Positions 53,613-62,502 of a DNA stretch of 64,000 bases are shown one piece after another. The stretch comes from Marinicella pacifica (GTDB lineage: Bacteria; Pseudomonadota; Gammaproteobacteria; Xanthomonadales; Marinicellaceae): the NCBI RefSeq assembly GCF_014636635.1, contig NZ_BMEO01000005.1, forward strand, positions 1-64,000, read 5' to 3'. Position 1 is the stretch's first letter. Each line of letters opens with the position of its first letter. The position numbers and the translations under genes are program-made. Below the pieces are notes generated by a model, which saw nothing but the letters and a program-made list of their open reading frames with translations, made no database searches and had not been told where the DNA came from.

Positions 53613-54659
53613 ATGGACTACAGCCAATTAAAAAGCGACATCGATCAATGGGCGCAAGAAATCGGTTTTTCTCAGGTGGGCGTCAGTGACATTGATTTAA
53701 CTGAAGCCGGTGAACATTTGAATCGCTGGCTGGCCAAAGGCTTCCATGCAGATATGGATTATATGCACAAACACGGTGAAAAGCGCTACCACCCGGAACA
53801 ACTGGTTTCCGGTACGGTACGTATTATTTCGGCTCGCTTAAACTACATGGACACCGACGTTAAACCCTATCAACAAGCCCTCAAAGAAACCCAAAAAGCC
53901 GCCGTGTCACGCTATGCCCTGGGCCGTGATTACCATAAGCTGATGCGTAATAAACTCAAAAAGCTGGCACAAAGAATCGAAAACGAAGTGGGTGAATTGG
54001 GGTATCGGGTGTTTTCAGATTCAGCCCCGGTAATGGAAAAAGCCATCGCTGAAAAAGCCGGGCTTGGTTGGATTGGTAAACACAGCAATGTGATTAACCC
54101 GAAAGCCGGATCCTATTTTTTCCTGGGCGAAATTTATACCGATATACCATTACCGACGGATGAAGCCCACGATTTTCATTGTGGTAGTTGTACGGCTTGC
54201 ATACCCGCCTGCCCTACCGGCGCCATTGTGGCACCGTTTCAAATCGATGCCGGTCGGTGTATTTCTTATCTCACCATCGAAAACCAAGGTGCCATTCCAG
54301 AGCACCTGCGTAGCGCCATCGGTAACCGGATATACGGCTGTGATGACTGCCAGATGGTGTGCCCGTGGAATAAATTCACCCAAAAATCCCAAGAATCGGA
54401 TTTTTCACCACGACAACAATTAGACGACATTGAGCTGCTGGAATTATTTGCCTGGACTGAAGATGAGTTCCTAAAGAAAACCGAAGGCTCACCAATCAGA
54501 CGTATCGGCTATGCGTCCTGGCAACGCAATTTAGCCGTGGCCTTGGGTAACGCGGTAACCGAACCGGCCATTGTTGAGGCTTTGACCAATAAGCGCGACA
54601 GTGTCTCGGACATGGTTAAAGAACACATCGAATGGGCCCTTAAACAGCACGCTCAATGA
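53613..54659 (+). CDS. queG: Epoxyqueuosine reductase QueG
   Basis: About 348 residues; a cobalamin- and Fe-S-dependent enzyme making queuosine in tRNA. Two 4Fe-4S clusters show as 'CGSCTACIPACP' (near residue 190) and 'CDDCQMVCPW' (near 245). 'SRYALGRDYHKLMRNKL' and 'AEKAGLGWIGKHSNVI' are diagnostic. The start is uncertain: ATG 53613 or GTG 53592, the latter matching E. coli QueG length slightly better. Divergent from nnr with little space for two promoters. Confidence 0.94.
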   Translation: MDYSQLKSDIDQWAQEIGFSQVGVSDIDLTEAGEHLNRWLAKGFHADMDYMHKHGEKRYHPEQLVSGTVRIISARLNYMDTDVKPYQQALKETQKAAVSRYALGRDYHKLMRNKLKKLAQRIENEVGELGYRVFSDSAPVMEKAIAEKAGLGWIGKHSNVINPKAGSYFFLGEIYTDIPLPTDEAHDFHCGSCTACIPACPTGAIVAPFQIDAGRCISYLTIENQGAIPEHLRSAIGNRIYGCDDCQMVCPWNKFTQKSQESDFSPRQQLDDIELLELFAWTEDEFLKKTEGSPIRRIGYASWQRNLAVALGNAVTEPAIVEALTNKRDSVSDMVKEHIEWALKQHAQ

Positions 54660-54732
54660 TTGTTGCTCAATGCGCCTGTTCTTGGTGAATTTATATTCCG
54701 GTTTTGTCAGAAATTAAATTGACTCAAATCCT

Positions 54733-54750
54733 TGCCGGCGAAGGCCGGCA
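54733..54750. repeat. REP-like intergenic hairpin
   Basis: TGCCGGC-GAAG-GCCGGCA, a perfect 7-bp stem, embedded in the widely seen intergenic pattern CCGGCGAAGGCCGGCATCCAG (20 bases shown). It lies between queG and the thioredoxin-like gene. It may act as a transcript-end stabiliser; no T-run follows, so it is not a standard terminator. Confidence 0.6.
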
Positions 54751-54816
54751 TCCAGTGTCTGTGAGAAAAAACCAAAACAAAAAATCAACATCATTTAAGT
54801 TGAAGACCATGTTTTC

Positions 54817-55380
54817 TTATTCAATCAATGCCTGCAGACCCTTGTAATCAATCGGTCCCATGTGTTTTTTATGCCGCATGCCTTCAGGTGTATACACGAT
54901 GGTGGTTGGCAAGCCCAATCCACCTTCAGCGGCAAATGCCGGCGGGTCATAAATATCCATCGTTAATAAAGGATAATTGACGTTAAAATCAGCGGCAAAA
55001 TTCTGCAACTTTTCGACCGGGGCATCTTCGTAAGCAATGCCCAGAATTTGCACATTGTCATGTTCATTTTGAAAACGCACCAACTCAGGTATTTCATCCC
55101 GGCAAGGCGCACACCAGGTGGCCCAGTAATTTAAAATCAGCCATTGTCCCCGGTAATCAGCCGCTTGTACCTGTTCACCGGAGAGATTGTTTAAGGTAAA
55201 GTTCAAAGGGCCTGACTTGCCGTCCTGAACTAAGTCTGAAGCGGCTTCGTTCGCAACATTTTCCTGTGGTTCAGTGGGTTGTTGTTTGCTTTGTACATTT
55301 TGCGTGGTACTTTGGTCATTTTCGGGCGATTGACAAGCGCTTAAAAAAACCACCGCCAGCGCAAGGGAGATTATTTTCAT
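54817..55380 (-). CDS. TlpA-like thioredoxin-fold lipoprotein
   Basis: A 187-residue lipoprotein (lipobox 'LSAC' at about residues 13-16) with a polar linker and a thioredoxin fold bearing the C-A-P-C active site in 'LNYWATWCAPCRDEIPEL'. It would act in the periplasm on thiol-disulfide exchange, for example cytochrome maturation or oxidative protection. It overlaps the YihY gene by 4 bp (ATGA) and is co-transcribed with it. Confidence 0.92.
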   Translation of the reverse strand: MKIISLALAVVFLSACQSPENDQSTTQNVQSKQQPTEPQENVANEAASDLVQDGKSGPLNFTLNNLSGEQVQAADYRGQWLILNYWATWCAPCRDEIPELVRFQNEHDNVQILGIAYEDAPVEKLQNFAADFNVNYPLLTMDIYDPPAFAAEGGLGLPTTIVYTPEGMRHKKHMGPIDYKGLQALIE

Positions 55381-56582
55381 TGTTCGGTTTGCTCCAGAAT
55401 TGAATCCATCGATTGAGACAGGAGATTATCCTTAGGTTTCCAGAATTCATCAAGGATTGATTGAAATTCCGCAAAATAGGCATCCGCTTCCAACGGAATT
55501 TTATAATTTCCTTTTTTATAAAATTCGCGACCCGATAGTCGGCTTAAATCTTTTTGTAGTAAATACTCGCCTTCATTATCGAGGCTGATAAAGTGCTCAT
55601 CCTGCAACCAGCACAATTGGGCGGACAATTCATTATCCGGCACAAAAGACAGTTGGTCTGCCATGGTCTGATAATTCAGAGTCTCGCCTTTTATATGGGC
55701 CTGACGCAACATTTTTAAAATCGCCAACAACAGAACAAAGCGCTGTTCGGTGCGGTATTGACGGGTTCGCACCCGCCATTTTGAACTGGATAACGTCGCA
55801 GTCATGGTGCCGCCCAGGAGAATAATATTCCAGGACACATAGAGCCAAATTAAAAACAGCGGCACAGTGGCTAAAGCGCCATACACTTTTTCATAGGTGG
55901 GGATTTTTGTTACATAGAAGGTAAACGCCAGTTTAGCCAGTTCAAATAAAATGGCCGCAAAAACCGCCCCGGCCAGGGCATGCCGCCATTTAATTTTGGT
56001 GTTGGGCACCACCAGATAAATCAGAAAAAAACCAACGGTCGAAGCCAATACCGGCATCACTTTTAACAAAAAGGTCTTGGCACCGGCAAAAGCTGAATAC
56101 TGCAAAACACTGGATGACATGGCAATCCCGCCACCCACCAGCAAAGGCCCCATGGTCAACACCGCCCAGTACATGAGCACTTTTTTCATAAACCGACCGG
56201 ATGGTTTGGTGGCAAAAATACGGTTGAGGGCTTTTTCCATGGTTTGCATCAACAACAAGGAGGTTACAAACACCGCCAAAAACATGGTCACGGTTAAGCT
56301 TCTGACTTTTTCAACGAAACCCAGGATATGGGTTTGCAGAATTTCACCGCTTGTGGGCACAAAGTTCTGAAAAATAAAATCCTGTAACATCTCAGAAGCG
56401 TCTTCAAACAAAGGCATCGCCGAAAAAACGGTAACCAGTACCGCCATCAAAGGCACCAAGGCCAACAACGAGGTATAAGCCAGTGATCCGGCCGCCAACG
56501 CCACCTCATCCTGGATATAGCGCCTGAAAAGCTCCTGAATAAAATATTTAGAATTATCGCGTAAACGTTGGTAGTCAGCCAT
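55377..56582 (-). CDS. YihY/BrkB family inner-membrane protein
   Basis: A 401-residue protein with about six transmembrane helices in the first 270 residues ('SLAYTSLLALVPLMAVLVTVFS' near 35, 'WRHALAGAVFAAILFELAKLAF' near 200, 'LFLIWLYVSWNIILLGGTMTA' near 240). The cytoplasmic tail (about 275-401) contains a predicted winged-helix-like segment. Once misnamed RNase BN, the family's function is unknown. It is followed by the TlpA-like gene with an ATGA overlap. Confidence 0.92.
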   Translation of the reverse strand: MADYQRLRDNSKYFIQELFRRYIQDEVALAAGSLAYTSLLALVPLMAVLVTVFSAMPLFEDASEMLQDFIFQNFVPTSGEILQTHILGFVEKVRSLTVTMFLAVFVTSLLLMQTMEKALNRIFATKPSGRFMKKVLMYWAVLTMGPLLVGGGIAMSSSVLQYSAFAGAKTFLLKVMPVLASTVGFFLIYLVVPNTKIKWRHALAGAVFAAILFELAKLAFTFYVTKIPTYEKVYGALATVPLFLIWLYVSWNIILLGGTMTATLSSSKWRVRTRQYRTEQRFVLLLAILKMLRQAHIKGETLNYQTMADQLSFVPDNELSAQLCWLQDEHFISLDNEGEYLLQKDLSRLSGREFYKKGNYKIPLEADAYFAEFQSILDEFWKPKDNLLSQSMDSILEQTEQ

Positions 56583-56734
56583 GAGTTCTGTCTATTTTTA
56601 AAGTTTATCTTATCACATCTTTGGCCTTTTATATCGACGTCGCTATTCATGGCGCAGAAATTAATTTTGTGTTATATTAATTGAGTCATGGGTGGTTTTA
56701 TCAACCCACTGTGTGGGGTAAACAGGGGATAATT

Positions 56735-57106
56735 ATGAAAAATAGACACGCTCAATTAATTCTCTTGGGTTTTATACTGGTTTTGGCAAGCTGTGGTCAA
56801 AGTCCACCTAAACTCACCCACTTTGCCGCCATCAATGAGCGTTTTGAAACCGTTTTTAAAACGCAGGATTCAAAGCAGTTAAAAACCATCAGCCAGTTAT
56901 TTCATGATCGTCATGAAGCCAACAATGCGGCGGCTGAATTTGAATATTTGTTGGATTTAACCACCCGGGATGGCGCTGAACGCTGGCGCTGCAGTCCCAA
57001 TGGTTATTGCCAAAGAAGAACCGCCGGCACAGAGATGCAAGTCACCATATATAGACTGGAGAGATACCGCGAGTTGTATGATCTGATTAATTTAACCGCT
57101 CATTAA
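56735..57106 (+). CDS. Small lipoprotein of unknown function
   Basis: A 123-residue protein with signal and lipobox 'LVLASCGQ' near residue 20. ATG at 56735 is supported by AGGGGA upstream; a longer frame to 56681 is rejected. The mature part is helical and charged ('QLFHDRHEANNAAAEFEYLLDL') and ends 'LERYRELYDLINL'. Two Cys near 90-95 may pair. No family recognised. It overlaps the 3' end of trpC by 15 bp, tail to tail. Confidence 0.75.
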   Translation: MKNRHAQLILLGFILVLASCGQSPPKLTHFAAINERFETVFKTQDSKQLKTISQLFHDRHEANNAAAEFEYLLDLTTRDGAERWRCSPNGYCQRRTAGTEMQVTIYRLERYRELYDLINLTAH

Positions 57107-57901
57107 TTCTTGTAACGCCACACCGGGTTGTGGCTGGCGCATTAAAGACTCACCCACCAAAAAGCAATGAATGCCGACCGCTTGTAGGCGCGTGATATCC
57201 TCATGATGGCCAATACCGCTTTCACTCACAACCAAACGCCCTTCATCCATGTGTTTCACTAAGCGCTCACTGGTGGCAATGTCCGTTTCAAAGGTCTTTA
57301 AATTCCTGTTATTGATGCCGATTAACTGTGTCGGGGTTTTCAAAGCCCGTTGCAATTCTTCTTCATCGTGCACTTCCATCAACACATCCATCTCCAAATC
57401 CTGTGCCAATAATGTCATATGCATTAAGTCCGCATCACTTAAACAGGCCACAATCAGTAAAATACAATCGGCACCGAGGGCTTTGGACTGGTAAATCTGC
57501 CAGGGATCAATGATAAAATCTTTACGTAAAACCGGCAAATCCGTGGCTTGTTTCGCCACCATTAAATAATCATCATGACCTTGAAAATAAGGTGTATCGG
57601 TTAACACCGACAAACAGGCAGCGCCACCTTGTTGATAATTCAAAGCAATGGTTTTGGGATCAAAATCTTCACGAATAACCCCCTTTGATGGTGAGGCTTT
57701 TTTAACTTCTGCAATGACAGCAGGTTTGTTTTCTTTGATTTTATCCTGTAAGGCACGAATAAAATATCGGCGCGGTACAAACTGTTCATTCGCTTTAAAG
57801 GCCTGAATTTGATCCTCCAGATCCTTCACGCTAACAGTTGCCTTTAAGGCCGTCACTTCCGACGATTTACTGCGCATAATTTCAGCCAATCGATCAGCCA
57901 T
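57092..57901 (-). CDS. trpC: Indole-3-glycerol phosphate synthase
   Basis: A 269-residue TIM-barrel enzyme of tryptophan biosynthesis. It shows 'VIAEVKKASPSKGVIREDFDP' (catalytic Lys), 'VLRKDFIIDPWQIY', 'GINNRNLKTFETD' and 'VSESGIGHHEDI'. It is monofunctional (no fused TrpF). Its start overlaps the trpD stop by 8 bp; last gene of trpEGDC. Confidence 0.96.
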   Translation of the reverse strand: MADRLAEIMRSKSSEVTALKATVSVKDLEDQIQAFKANEQFVPRRYFIRALQDKIKENKPAVIAEVKKASPSKGVIREDFDPKTIALNYQQGGAACLSVLTDTPYFQGHDDYLMVAKQATDLPVLRKDFIIDPWQIYQSKALGADCILLIVACLSDADLMHMTLLAQDLEMDVLMEVHDEEELQRALKTPTQLIGINNRNLKTFETDIATSERLVKHMDEGRLVVSESGIGHHEDITRLQAVGIHCFLVGESLMRQPQPGVALQELMSG

Positions 57902-58934
57902 GTTGACGCTCCATTTGTTGGCTTAATTCAGCCAGTTGTTGCCACACGGTCCAGGCTTTACCGGAATTCAAAATATTTTGCGCTTGTTTGACGCCTTCGA
58001 CCATGCTGCTGACTTGCCCGGCCACATAAATCGCAGCGCCCGCATTCAACGCCAATATGTCTGCTGCAGGTCCGGGCTTTCCTGACAAGGCATTGCGAAT
58101 CAAATGTAAACTTTCCGAAGCACTGTTAACAACCAGAGGTGTCATGTCCTGTTGCGCAATACCAAAATCCTCAGGTTGTACACTGTATTCAGTGACCACG
58201 CCATTTTTCAGCTCACACAAATAGGTGGGCGCTGACAATGAAATCTCATCCATGCCATCATGGGAATGGACAAACAGCACATGCTCAGAACCCACATTGT
58301 GCATCACCTCGGCCGCCAGTCGCATCCAGTCTTTGGAAAAAATCCCAATCACCTGGCGTTTGGTGCCTGCCGGATTAGTCAGGGGGCCCAGTAAATTAAA
58401 CAGCGTCCGCACGCCTAACTCTTTGCGTGGCAGTACCGCATGTCGGGTGGCACCATGGTGGGCCGGCGCAAATAAAAAGCCGATGTTTAGGGTTTCAATA
58501 CACCTCGCGACCTGTTGTGGGGTCAAATCCAAATACATGCCGCCGGCTTCCAGGACATCCGCTGAGCCGGTGGTTGACGACACCGACCGGTTACCGTGTT
58601 TGGCCACAGGACAACCGGCCGCCGCCGCAATAAATGCGGTACCGGTGGACACATTAAACACACCTTTACCGTCACCGCCGGTGCCGCAGGTATCGATGAT
58701 ATCGGTACAATCACAATTAACCCGGGTGGCCCTTTGACGCATGACATTCACCGCCTCGGTGATTTGTGGTGCCGTTTCACCGCGAATTTTCATCGCCATC
58801 AGCCAGCCACCAATCTGAGCCGGGGTGGCCTCGCCATCCATAATCTGGTTCATCACATCGGTGACCATACCCTCGGGCATGGCATGACCATCACCCAACA
58901 GGTCCAAAGCGTCTTGTATTGCGGTTTTTGACAT
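57894..58934 (-). CDS. trpD: Anthranilate phosphoribosyltransferase
   Basis: A 346-residue enzyme joining anthranilate to PRPP. The PRPP loop 'DTCGTGGDGKGVFNVSTGTA' (near residue 85), 'KHGNRSVSSTTGSADVLEAGG' and 'FAPAHHGATRHAVLPRKELGVRTLFNLLGPLTNP' are diagnostic. It is separate from trpG, as in pseudomonads. It follows trpG by 9 bp and overlaps trpC. Confidence 0.97.
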   Translation of the reverse strand: MSKTAIQDALDLLGDGHAMPEGMVTDVMNQIMDGEATPAQIGGWLMAMKIRGETAPQITEAVNVMRQRATRVNCDCTDIIDTCGTGGDGKGVFNVSTGTAFIAAAAGCPVAKHGNRSVSSTTGSADVLEAGGMYLDLTPQQVARCIETLNIGFLFAPAHHGATRHAVLPRKELGVRTLFNLLGPLTNPAGTKRQVIGIFSKDWMRLAAEVMHNVGSEHVLFVHSHDGMDEISLSAPTYLCELKNGVVTEYSVQPEDFGIAQQDMTPLVVNSASESLHLIRNALSGKPGPAADILALNAGAAIYVAGQVSSMVEGVKQAQNILNSGKAWTVWQQLAELSQQMERQHG

Positions 58935-58943
58935 AAAATATTT

Positions 58944-59528
58944 TTACTGATTTTGATTAATGAAATTTTTAAGCATCTGATGGCCGTGCTCAGTAAGTAT
59001 ACTTTCAGGGTGAAACTGGACACCGCTGATGGCGTATTCTCTGTGACGAAATCCCATGATTTCCTCCAAACTGCCATCGGGATTTTCAGTCCAGGCCGTG
59101 ACCTCCAGACAATCGGGCAGACTGTCTTGCGCCACCACCAGAGAATGATATCTTGTGGCGTTAAAAGGATTATCCAGCCCCTTAAAAACATCACTGTTAT
59201 GATGATGAATTTTTGAGATTTTACCGTGCATAATGGTTTTCGCCCGCACCACTTCACCACCAAATACCTGACCGATACTCTGATGCCCAAGACATACACC
59301 CAGTAATGGAATATTTCCCTGACAAGCGCGAATCATATCCATAGAAATGCCCGCCTTATCCGGATCACAAGGCCCCGGCGAAATCACCACATGATCAGGC
59401 TTTAAAGCCAGCGCCTTATCCACGGTAATTTCGTCATTGCGATAAACTTCCACCTGCTGGCCCAGCTCACCGAAATACTGCACCAGGTTATAGGTGAACG
59501 AATCATAGTTATCGATCATTAACAGCAT
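58944..59528 (-). CDS. trpG: Anthranilate synthase component II (glutamine amidotransferase)
   Basis: A 194-residue class I amidotransferase: '[19 protein letters not shown]' at the start, the nucleophile C79 in '[13 protein letters not shown]', and the His/Glu pair in '[14 protein letters not shown]'. It provides ammonia to TrpE. It lies 64 bp after trpE and 9 bp before trpD. Confidence 0.96.
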   Translation of the reverse strand: MLLMIDNYDSFTYNLVQYFGELGQQVEVYRNDEITVDKALALKPDHVVISPGPCDPDKAGISMDMIRACQGNIPLLGVCLGHQSIGQVFGGEVVRAKTIMHGKISKIHHHNSDVFKGLDNPFNATRYHSLVVAQDSLPDCLEVTAWTENPDGSLEEIMGFRHREYAISGVQFHPESILTEHGHQMLKNFINQNQ

Positions 59529-59592
59529 CGCTTAATCCAACAAAAAAACAAGCATTGTACCGAAAAAAAACCACCACTGACATAAACTGACA

Positions 59593-61068
59593 TTAAAACC
59601 CGTCAGATGCCTGCGCCACCGCTTTAATCACCGCACGGGCTTTGTTCATAATTTCCTGCCATTCATTTTCGGGTACGCTGTCGGCGACGATGCCGGCACC
59701 GGCCTGGATGTGCAGTTGCTGATCTTTAATCACGGCGGTACGGATGGCGATGGCCATGTCCATATCATCGTGCCAGCCCCAATAACCAACCGCACCGGCA
59801 TAGACATTGCGTTTAACTTTTTCCAGTTCGGCAATAATTTCCATGGCGCGGACTTTAGCGGCACCGGACAAAGTGCCTGCAGGGAACACGGCTTTAATAA
59901 TGTCGGCATTGCTTAAGCCATTCTTGAGTTGAGCCCGGACTTCCGACACGATATGCATGACATGAGAGTAATGTTCAATCACCATTTTATCTTTAAGTTC
60001 TACCGTACCAATTTCAGCAATCCGCCCCAGATCATTGCGACCCAAATCAATCAGCATCAGATGCTCGGCCAGTTCTTTCGGGTCATTCAACAATTCAGCT
60101 TCTAACGTCTTGTCTTCTGCTTCATCTTTACCGCGCGGTCGGGTCCCGGCAATGGGTCGTAAGGTGACTTCATTGTCAATCCGCCTCACCAGAACTTCAG
60201 GTGATGAGCCCACCACTTGATAATCACCAAAATCCATAAAGTACATATAAGGACTTGGGTTTGAAGCGCGTAAAGCCCGATAGACGTCCAGGGGCCGGGC
60301 CTTAAACTCAGTGGTAATACGTTGTGATAACACCACCTGCATAATATCGCCGGCTTCGATGTACGCCTTACATTGTTTCACCGCCCGGCTGAATTCATCT
60401 TCGCTAAAGCCGGTTTTAAAATCGGTGGTATCGATACTGTCGGGATTGATCATTTCCGCATAGCCGGTGCTGCCTGAGCGCAATCGATGCACCAGTTCTT
60501 CCAAGCGTTTGCGACCGCGTGCATAGGCATGTTCATGGCTTGGATTCACATGCTCAATCAGCCACACTTTACCGGCCAGATTATCAAAAACAGCCACGGA
60601 TTCGGCCAGCATCATATGAATATCCGGTATGTCCAAAGTATCCGGTGGCGCCAATCCGGCCAGTTTCGGTTCGATATGCTCAATGGTTTCATAGCCCATA
60701 TAACCCACCAGTCCGCCGGAAAAGCCGGGCAATTCATCAATATCAGGTACTTTATAACGATTTTTAATGGCTTCCACCGTGGTCAGCATATCTTCAGTCT
60801 GATAACTGTCCACCATTTCATTGTAATTAAACTCTCGCACCTCACGACCGGAAATATGAAAACGCATATCAGCGGACAAGCCAATAATCGAGTAGCGCCC
60901 CCAACGGGCACCGCCTTCCACTGATTCCAGTAAAAAAGTATGCGGACCATTGGCGAGCTTCAGCCATGCGCTTAACGGCGTGTCCAAATCTGCTGACACG
61001 CAGCGATACAGTGGAATGCGGTTGTAACCGGCTTGGGCGTAGTTGTTAAATTGCTCAGCTGATAGCAT
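59593..61068 (-). CDS. trpE: Anthranilate synthase component I
   Basis: About 491 residues. The N-terminal tryptophan feedback site reads 'FLLESVEGGARWGRYSIIG'. The chorismate-binding domain shows 'SPSPYMYF', 'RPIAGTRPRGKDEAEDKTLEAELL', 'DLGRNDLGRI' and 'FPAGTLSGAAKVRAMEII'. ATG 61068 is selected because the predicted promoter starts transcription about 19 bases before it; the longer frame runs into that promoter. First gene of trpEGDC. No leader-peptide attenuator fits upstream. Confidence 0.96.
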   Translation of the reverse strand: MLSAEQFNNYAQAGYNRIPLYRCVSADLDTPLSAWLKLANGPHTFLLESVEGGARWGRYSIIGLSADMRFHISGREVREFNYNEMVDSYQTEDMLTTVEAIKNRYKVPDIDELPGFSGGLVGYMGYETIEHIEPKLAGLAPPDTLDIPDIHMMLAESVAVFDNLAGKVWLIEHVNPSHEHAYARGRKRLEELVHRLRSGSTGYAEMINPDSIDTTDFKTGFSEDEFSRAVKQCKAYIEAGDIMQVVLSQRITTEFKARPLDVYRALRASNPSPYMYFMDFGDYQVVGSSPEVLVRRIDNEVTLRPIAGTRPRGKDEAEDKTLEAELLNDPKELAEHLMLIDLGRNDLGRIAEIGTVELKDKMVIEHYSHVMHIVSEVRAQLKNGLSNADIIKAVFPAGTLSGAAKVRAMEIIAELEKVKRNVYAGAVGYWGWHDDMDMAIAIRTAVIKDQQLHIQAGAGIVADSVPENEWQEIMNKARAVIKAVAQASDGF

Positions 61069-61093
61069 GAATGTAAAGCATTTAAAAAGGCTT

Positions 61094-61121
61094 AGTTTAC
61101 CGTGATTCAATCACGGGTCAA
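61094..61121 (-). promoter_or_regulatory. trpEGDC promoter with palindrome in the spacer
   Basis: On the minus strand TTGACC (61116-61121) and TAAACT (61094-61099) are spaced by 16 bp. The spacer, with one flanking base, is a perfect 7-bp inverted repeat CCGTGAT-TGA-ATCACGG (61100-61116). Transcription should start near 61087. A palindrome exactly between the hexamers is an expected repressor position. Confidence 0.7.
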
Positions 61122-61138
61122 CGGTCTTAGTGAATTTA

Positions 61139-61819
61139 TCATTTTGATTTTAATTCATAGTCGTATTCACCGCCCTGTTCTAAGGCCCTTTGATACGCCG
61201 GCCGGGCTTGAAAACGCTTCACCCAGGCTGTGATATGGGGGTAATTATCTGCCAGTTTTTGTTGCTGCGATAAGGCGGCCGACAGGGGAAAGGACATTTG
61301 AATATCCGCCGCACTGATGTCATTACCTAAAAACCATTTTTTATCGCTTAAATGCTGCTCGATAAAATCAAAATGGGTTTTAATGTTTGGGTGGACAAAA
61401 CTGCTCAACACTTTATCCGCAATACCTTTGGCGATGGGCCGGATAAAAAACGGCATGGGTGCGGTTTTAACTTTATCAAACACCAGCTGCATCAACAGTG
61501 GCGGCATCACACTGCCTTCGGCATAATGCAGCCAGAACTGACAATCGGTATAAGCGCCACTATTACGTCGTGGCAACCAGTCCTTGCCGTATTTTCGGCA
61601 CAAATAATCGATAATACAGCCCGATTCCGCCAGCATCCTGCCTTTATCTTCTAATACCGGCGATTTGCCCAGGGGATGCACTTGTTTTAATTCCGGCGGT
61701 GCCAGCTGGGTCTTTTCATCGCGCGCATAATGCTTAATTTCATACTCTAAATCAAGCTCCTCCAGTAACCATAAAATACGCTGCGATCGGGAGTTTTCCA
61801 GGTGGTGTAAAGTAATCAT
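61139..61819 (-). CDS. Glutathione S-transferase family protein
   Basis: A 226-residue protein. The N-terminal thioredoxin-like domain (about 1-80) has 'HHLENSRSQRILWLLEELDLEYEI' and the cis-Pro/glutathione site 'HPLGKSPVLEDKGRMLAESGCIIDYL'. A helical C-terminal domain has 'GNDISAADIQMSFPL' (N-capping/hydrophobic staple motif). ATG at 61819 begins at the typical 'MITLHHLENSRS' start; a long upstream extension is rejected. It ends 18 bp before the trp promoter and diverges from the Phd/ParE operon. Confidence 0.93.
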   Translation of the reverse strand: MITLHHLENSRSQRILWLLEELDLEYEIKHYARDEKTQLAPPELKQVHPLGKSPVLEDKGRMLAESGCIIDYLCRKYGKDWLPRRNSGAYTDCQFWLHYAEGSVMPPLLMQLVFDKVKTAPMPFFIRPIAKGIADKVLSSFVHPNIKTHFDFIEQHLSDKKWFLGNDISAADIQMSFPLSAALSQQQKLADNYPHITAWVKRFQARPAYQRALEQGGEYDYELKSK

Positions 61820-61923
61820 TCCGGTGTCCAAAAAAGTATCCATTTTAGCATAAGGTCTGGCCATATATATCTGCAGACAATTAATATGATTGTTAGAGAG
61901 CACCTTAATAATATTGGTTATTT

Positions 61924-61947
61924 TGTCTATTTTGATTAAAATAGACA
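61924..61947 (+). promoter_or_regulatory. Inverted-repeat operator of the Phd/ParE operon
   Basis: TGTCTATTTT (61924-61933) and AAAATAGACA (61938-61947) form perfect 10-bp arms around GATT, 23 bp upstream of the antitoxin ATG. This position fits autoregulation by a Phd/YefM-type antitoxin. The hexamers of the promoter itself were not clear. Confidence 0.72.
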
Positions 61948-61970
61948 CATTGAACTTTATCAAAAACACC

Positions 61971-62234
61971 ATGGAAAACACCATAACAGCCACGCAAGCC
62001 AAACAAGAATTTGGCGAACTTATTCTCCGTTCTCAAAAATCACCAGTCCAAGTCACCAAAAACGGCAAACCTGTTGCCGTCATTTTGTCGGACACAGACT
62101 ATCAGCAGATGAAAAAACAAAACTTACGGGCCGCATTGATTGAAGGTGAATTAAGTGGTGATGCCGGTGAACTTGATATCCAAGCCATCAAAGAAAAAGC
62201 AAGAAAACAAATGGCTGATGCACAGGATTCATAA
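61971..62234 (+). CDS. Phd/YefM-family antitoxin
   Basis: An 87-residue protein. The N-terminal DNA-binding part has the family pattern 'ITATQAKQEFGELILRSQKSPVQVTKNGKPVAVILSDTDYQQM' (key residues A-K-x-x-F-x-x-L then V-T-x-N-G-x-P-x-A-V). A disordered, acidic C terminus likely wraps the toxin. ATG 61971 follows the operator; upstream frame extension is rejected. Toxin start overlaps its end by 17 bp. Confidence 0.9.
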   Translation: MENTITATQAKQEFGELILRSQKSPVQVTKNGKPVAVILSDTDYQQMKKQNLRAALIEGELSGDAGELDIQAIKEKARKQMADAQDS

Positions 62235-62499
62235 ACAACACCAGGCCGAGCAGGATTTAATCGATATTTGGATATATTCTTGTGGAAACTGGGGTGCGAT
62301 TCAAGCAGATAATTATTTAGATGAAGCCTTTAAAAATATTGCGGAAAACCCCGAGATTGGCGTTAATATTAATTACATACGTCCCGGTTATCTTAAGTAT
62401 TCCGTTAAAGAGCATATCATCTTCTATAGAATTCAAAAATCAACCATTCATATTGTGCGTGTATTAGGCAATGAGATGGATTATATCCAACATTTGTAA
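62218..62499 (+). CDS. RelE/ParE-family toxin
   Basis: A 93-residue protein with the ParE pattern: 'AEQDLIDIWIYSCGNWGAIQADNYLDEAF' at the N terminus, 'AENPEIGVNINYIRPGYLKYSVKEHIIFYRI' and 'IHIVRVLGNEMDYIQHL' at the C terminus. ParE members poison gyrase, but related RelE folds cleave mRNA, so the target is uncertain. Start ATG 62218 overlaps the antitoxin stop, as usual for these pairs. It faces recG, with 3 bp between the stops. Confidence 0.9.
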   Translation: MHRIHKQHQAEQDLIDIWIYSCGNWGAIQADNYLDEAFKNIAENPEIGVNINYIRPGYLKYSVKEHIIFYRIQKSTIHIVRVLGNEMDYIQHL

Positions 62500-62502
62500 A
62501 AA

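Noticed and set aside
61069-61138. trp leader peptide and attenuator
   Set aside because: The predicted leader is only about 19 nt, with no Trp codons and no terminator hairpin.
61820-62002. N-terminal extension of the GST gene
   Set aside because: It overlaps the Phd/ParE operator and is not GST-like; the family start lies at 61819.
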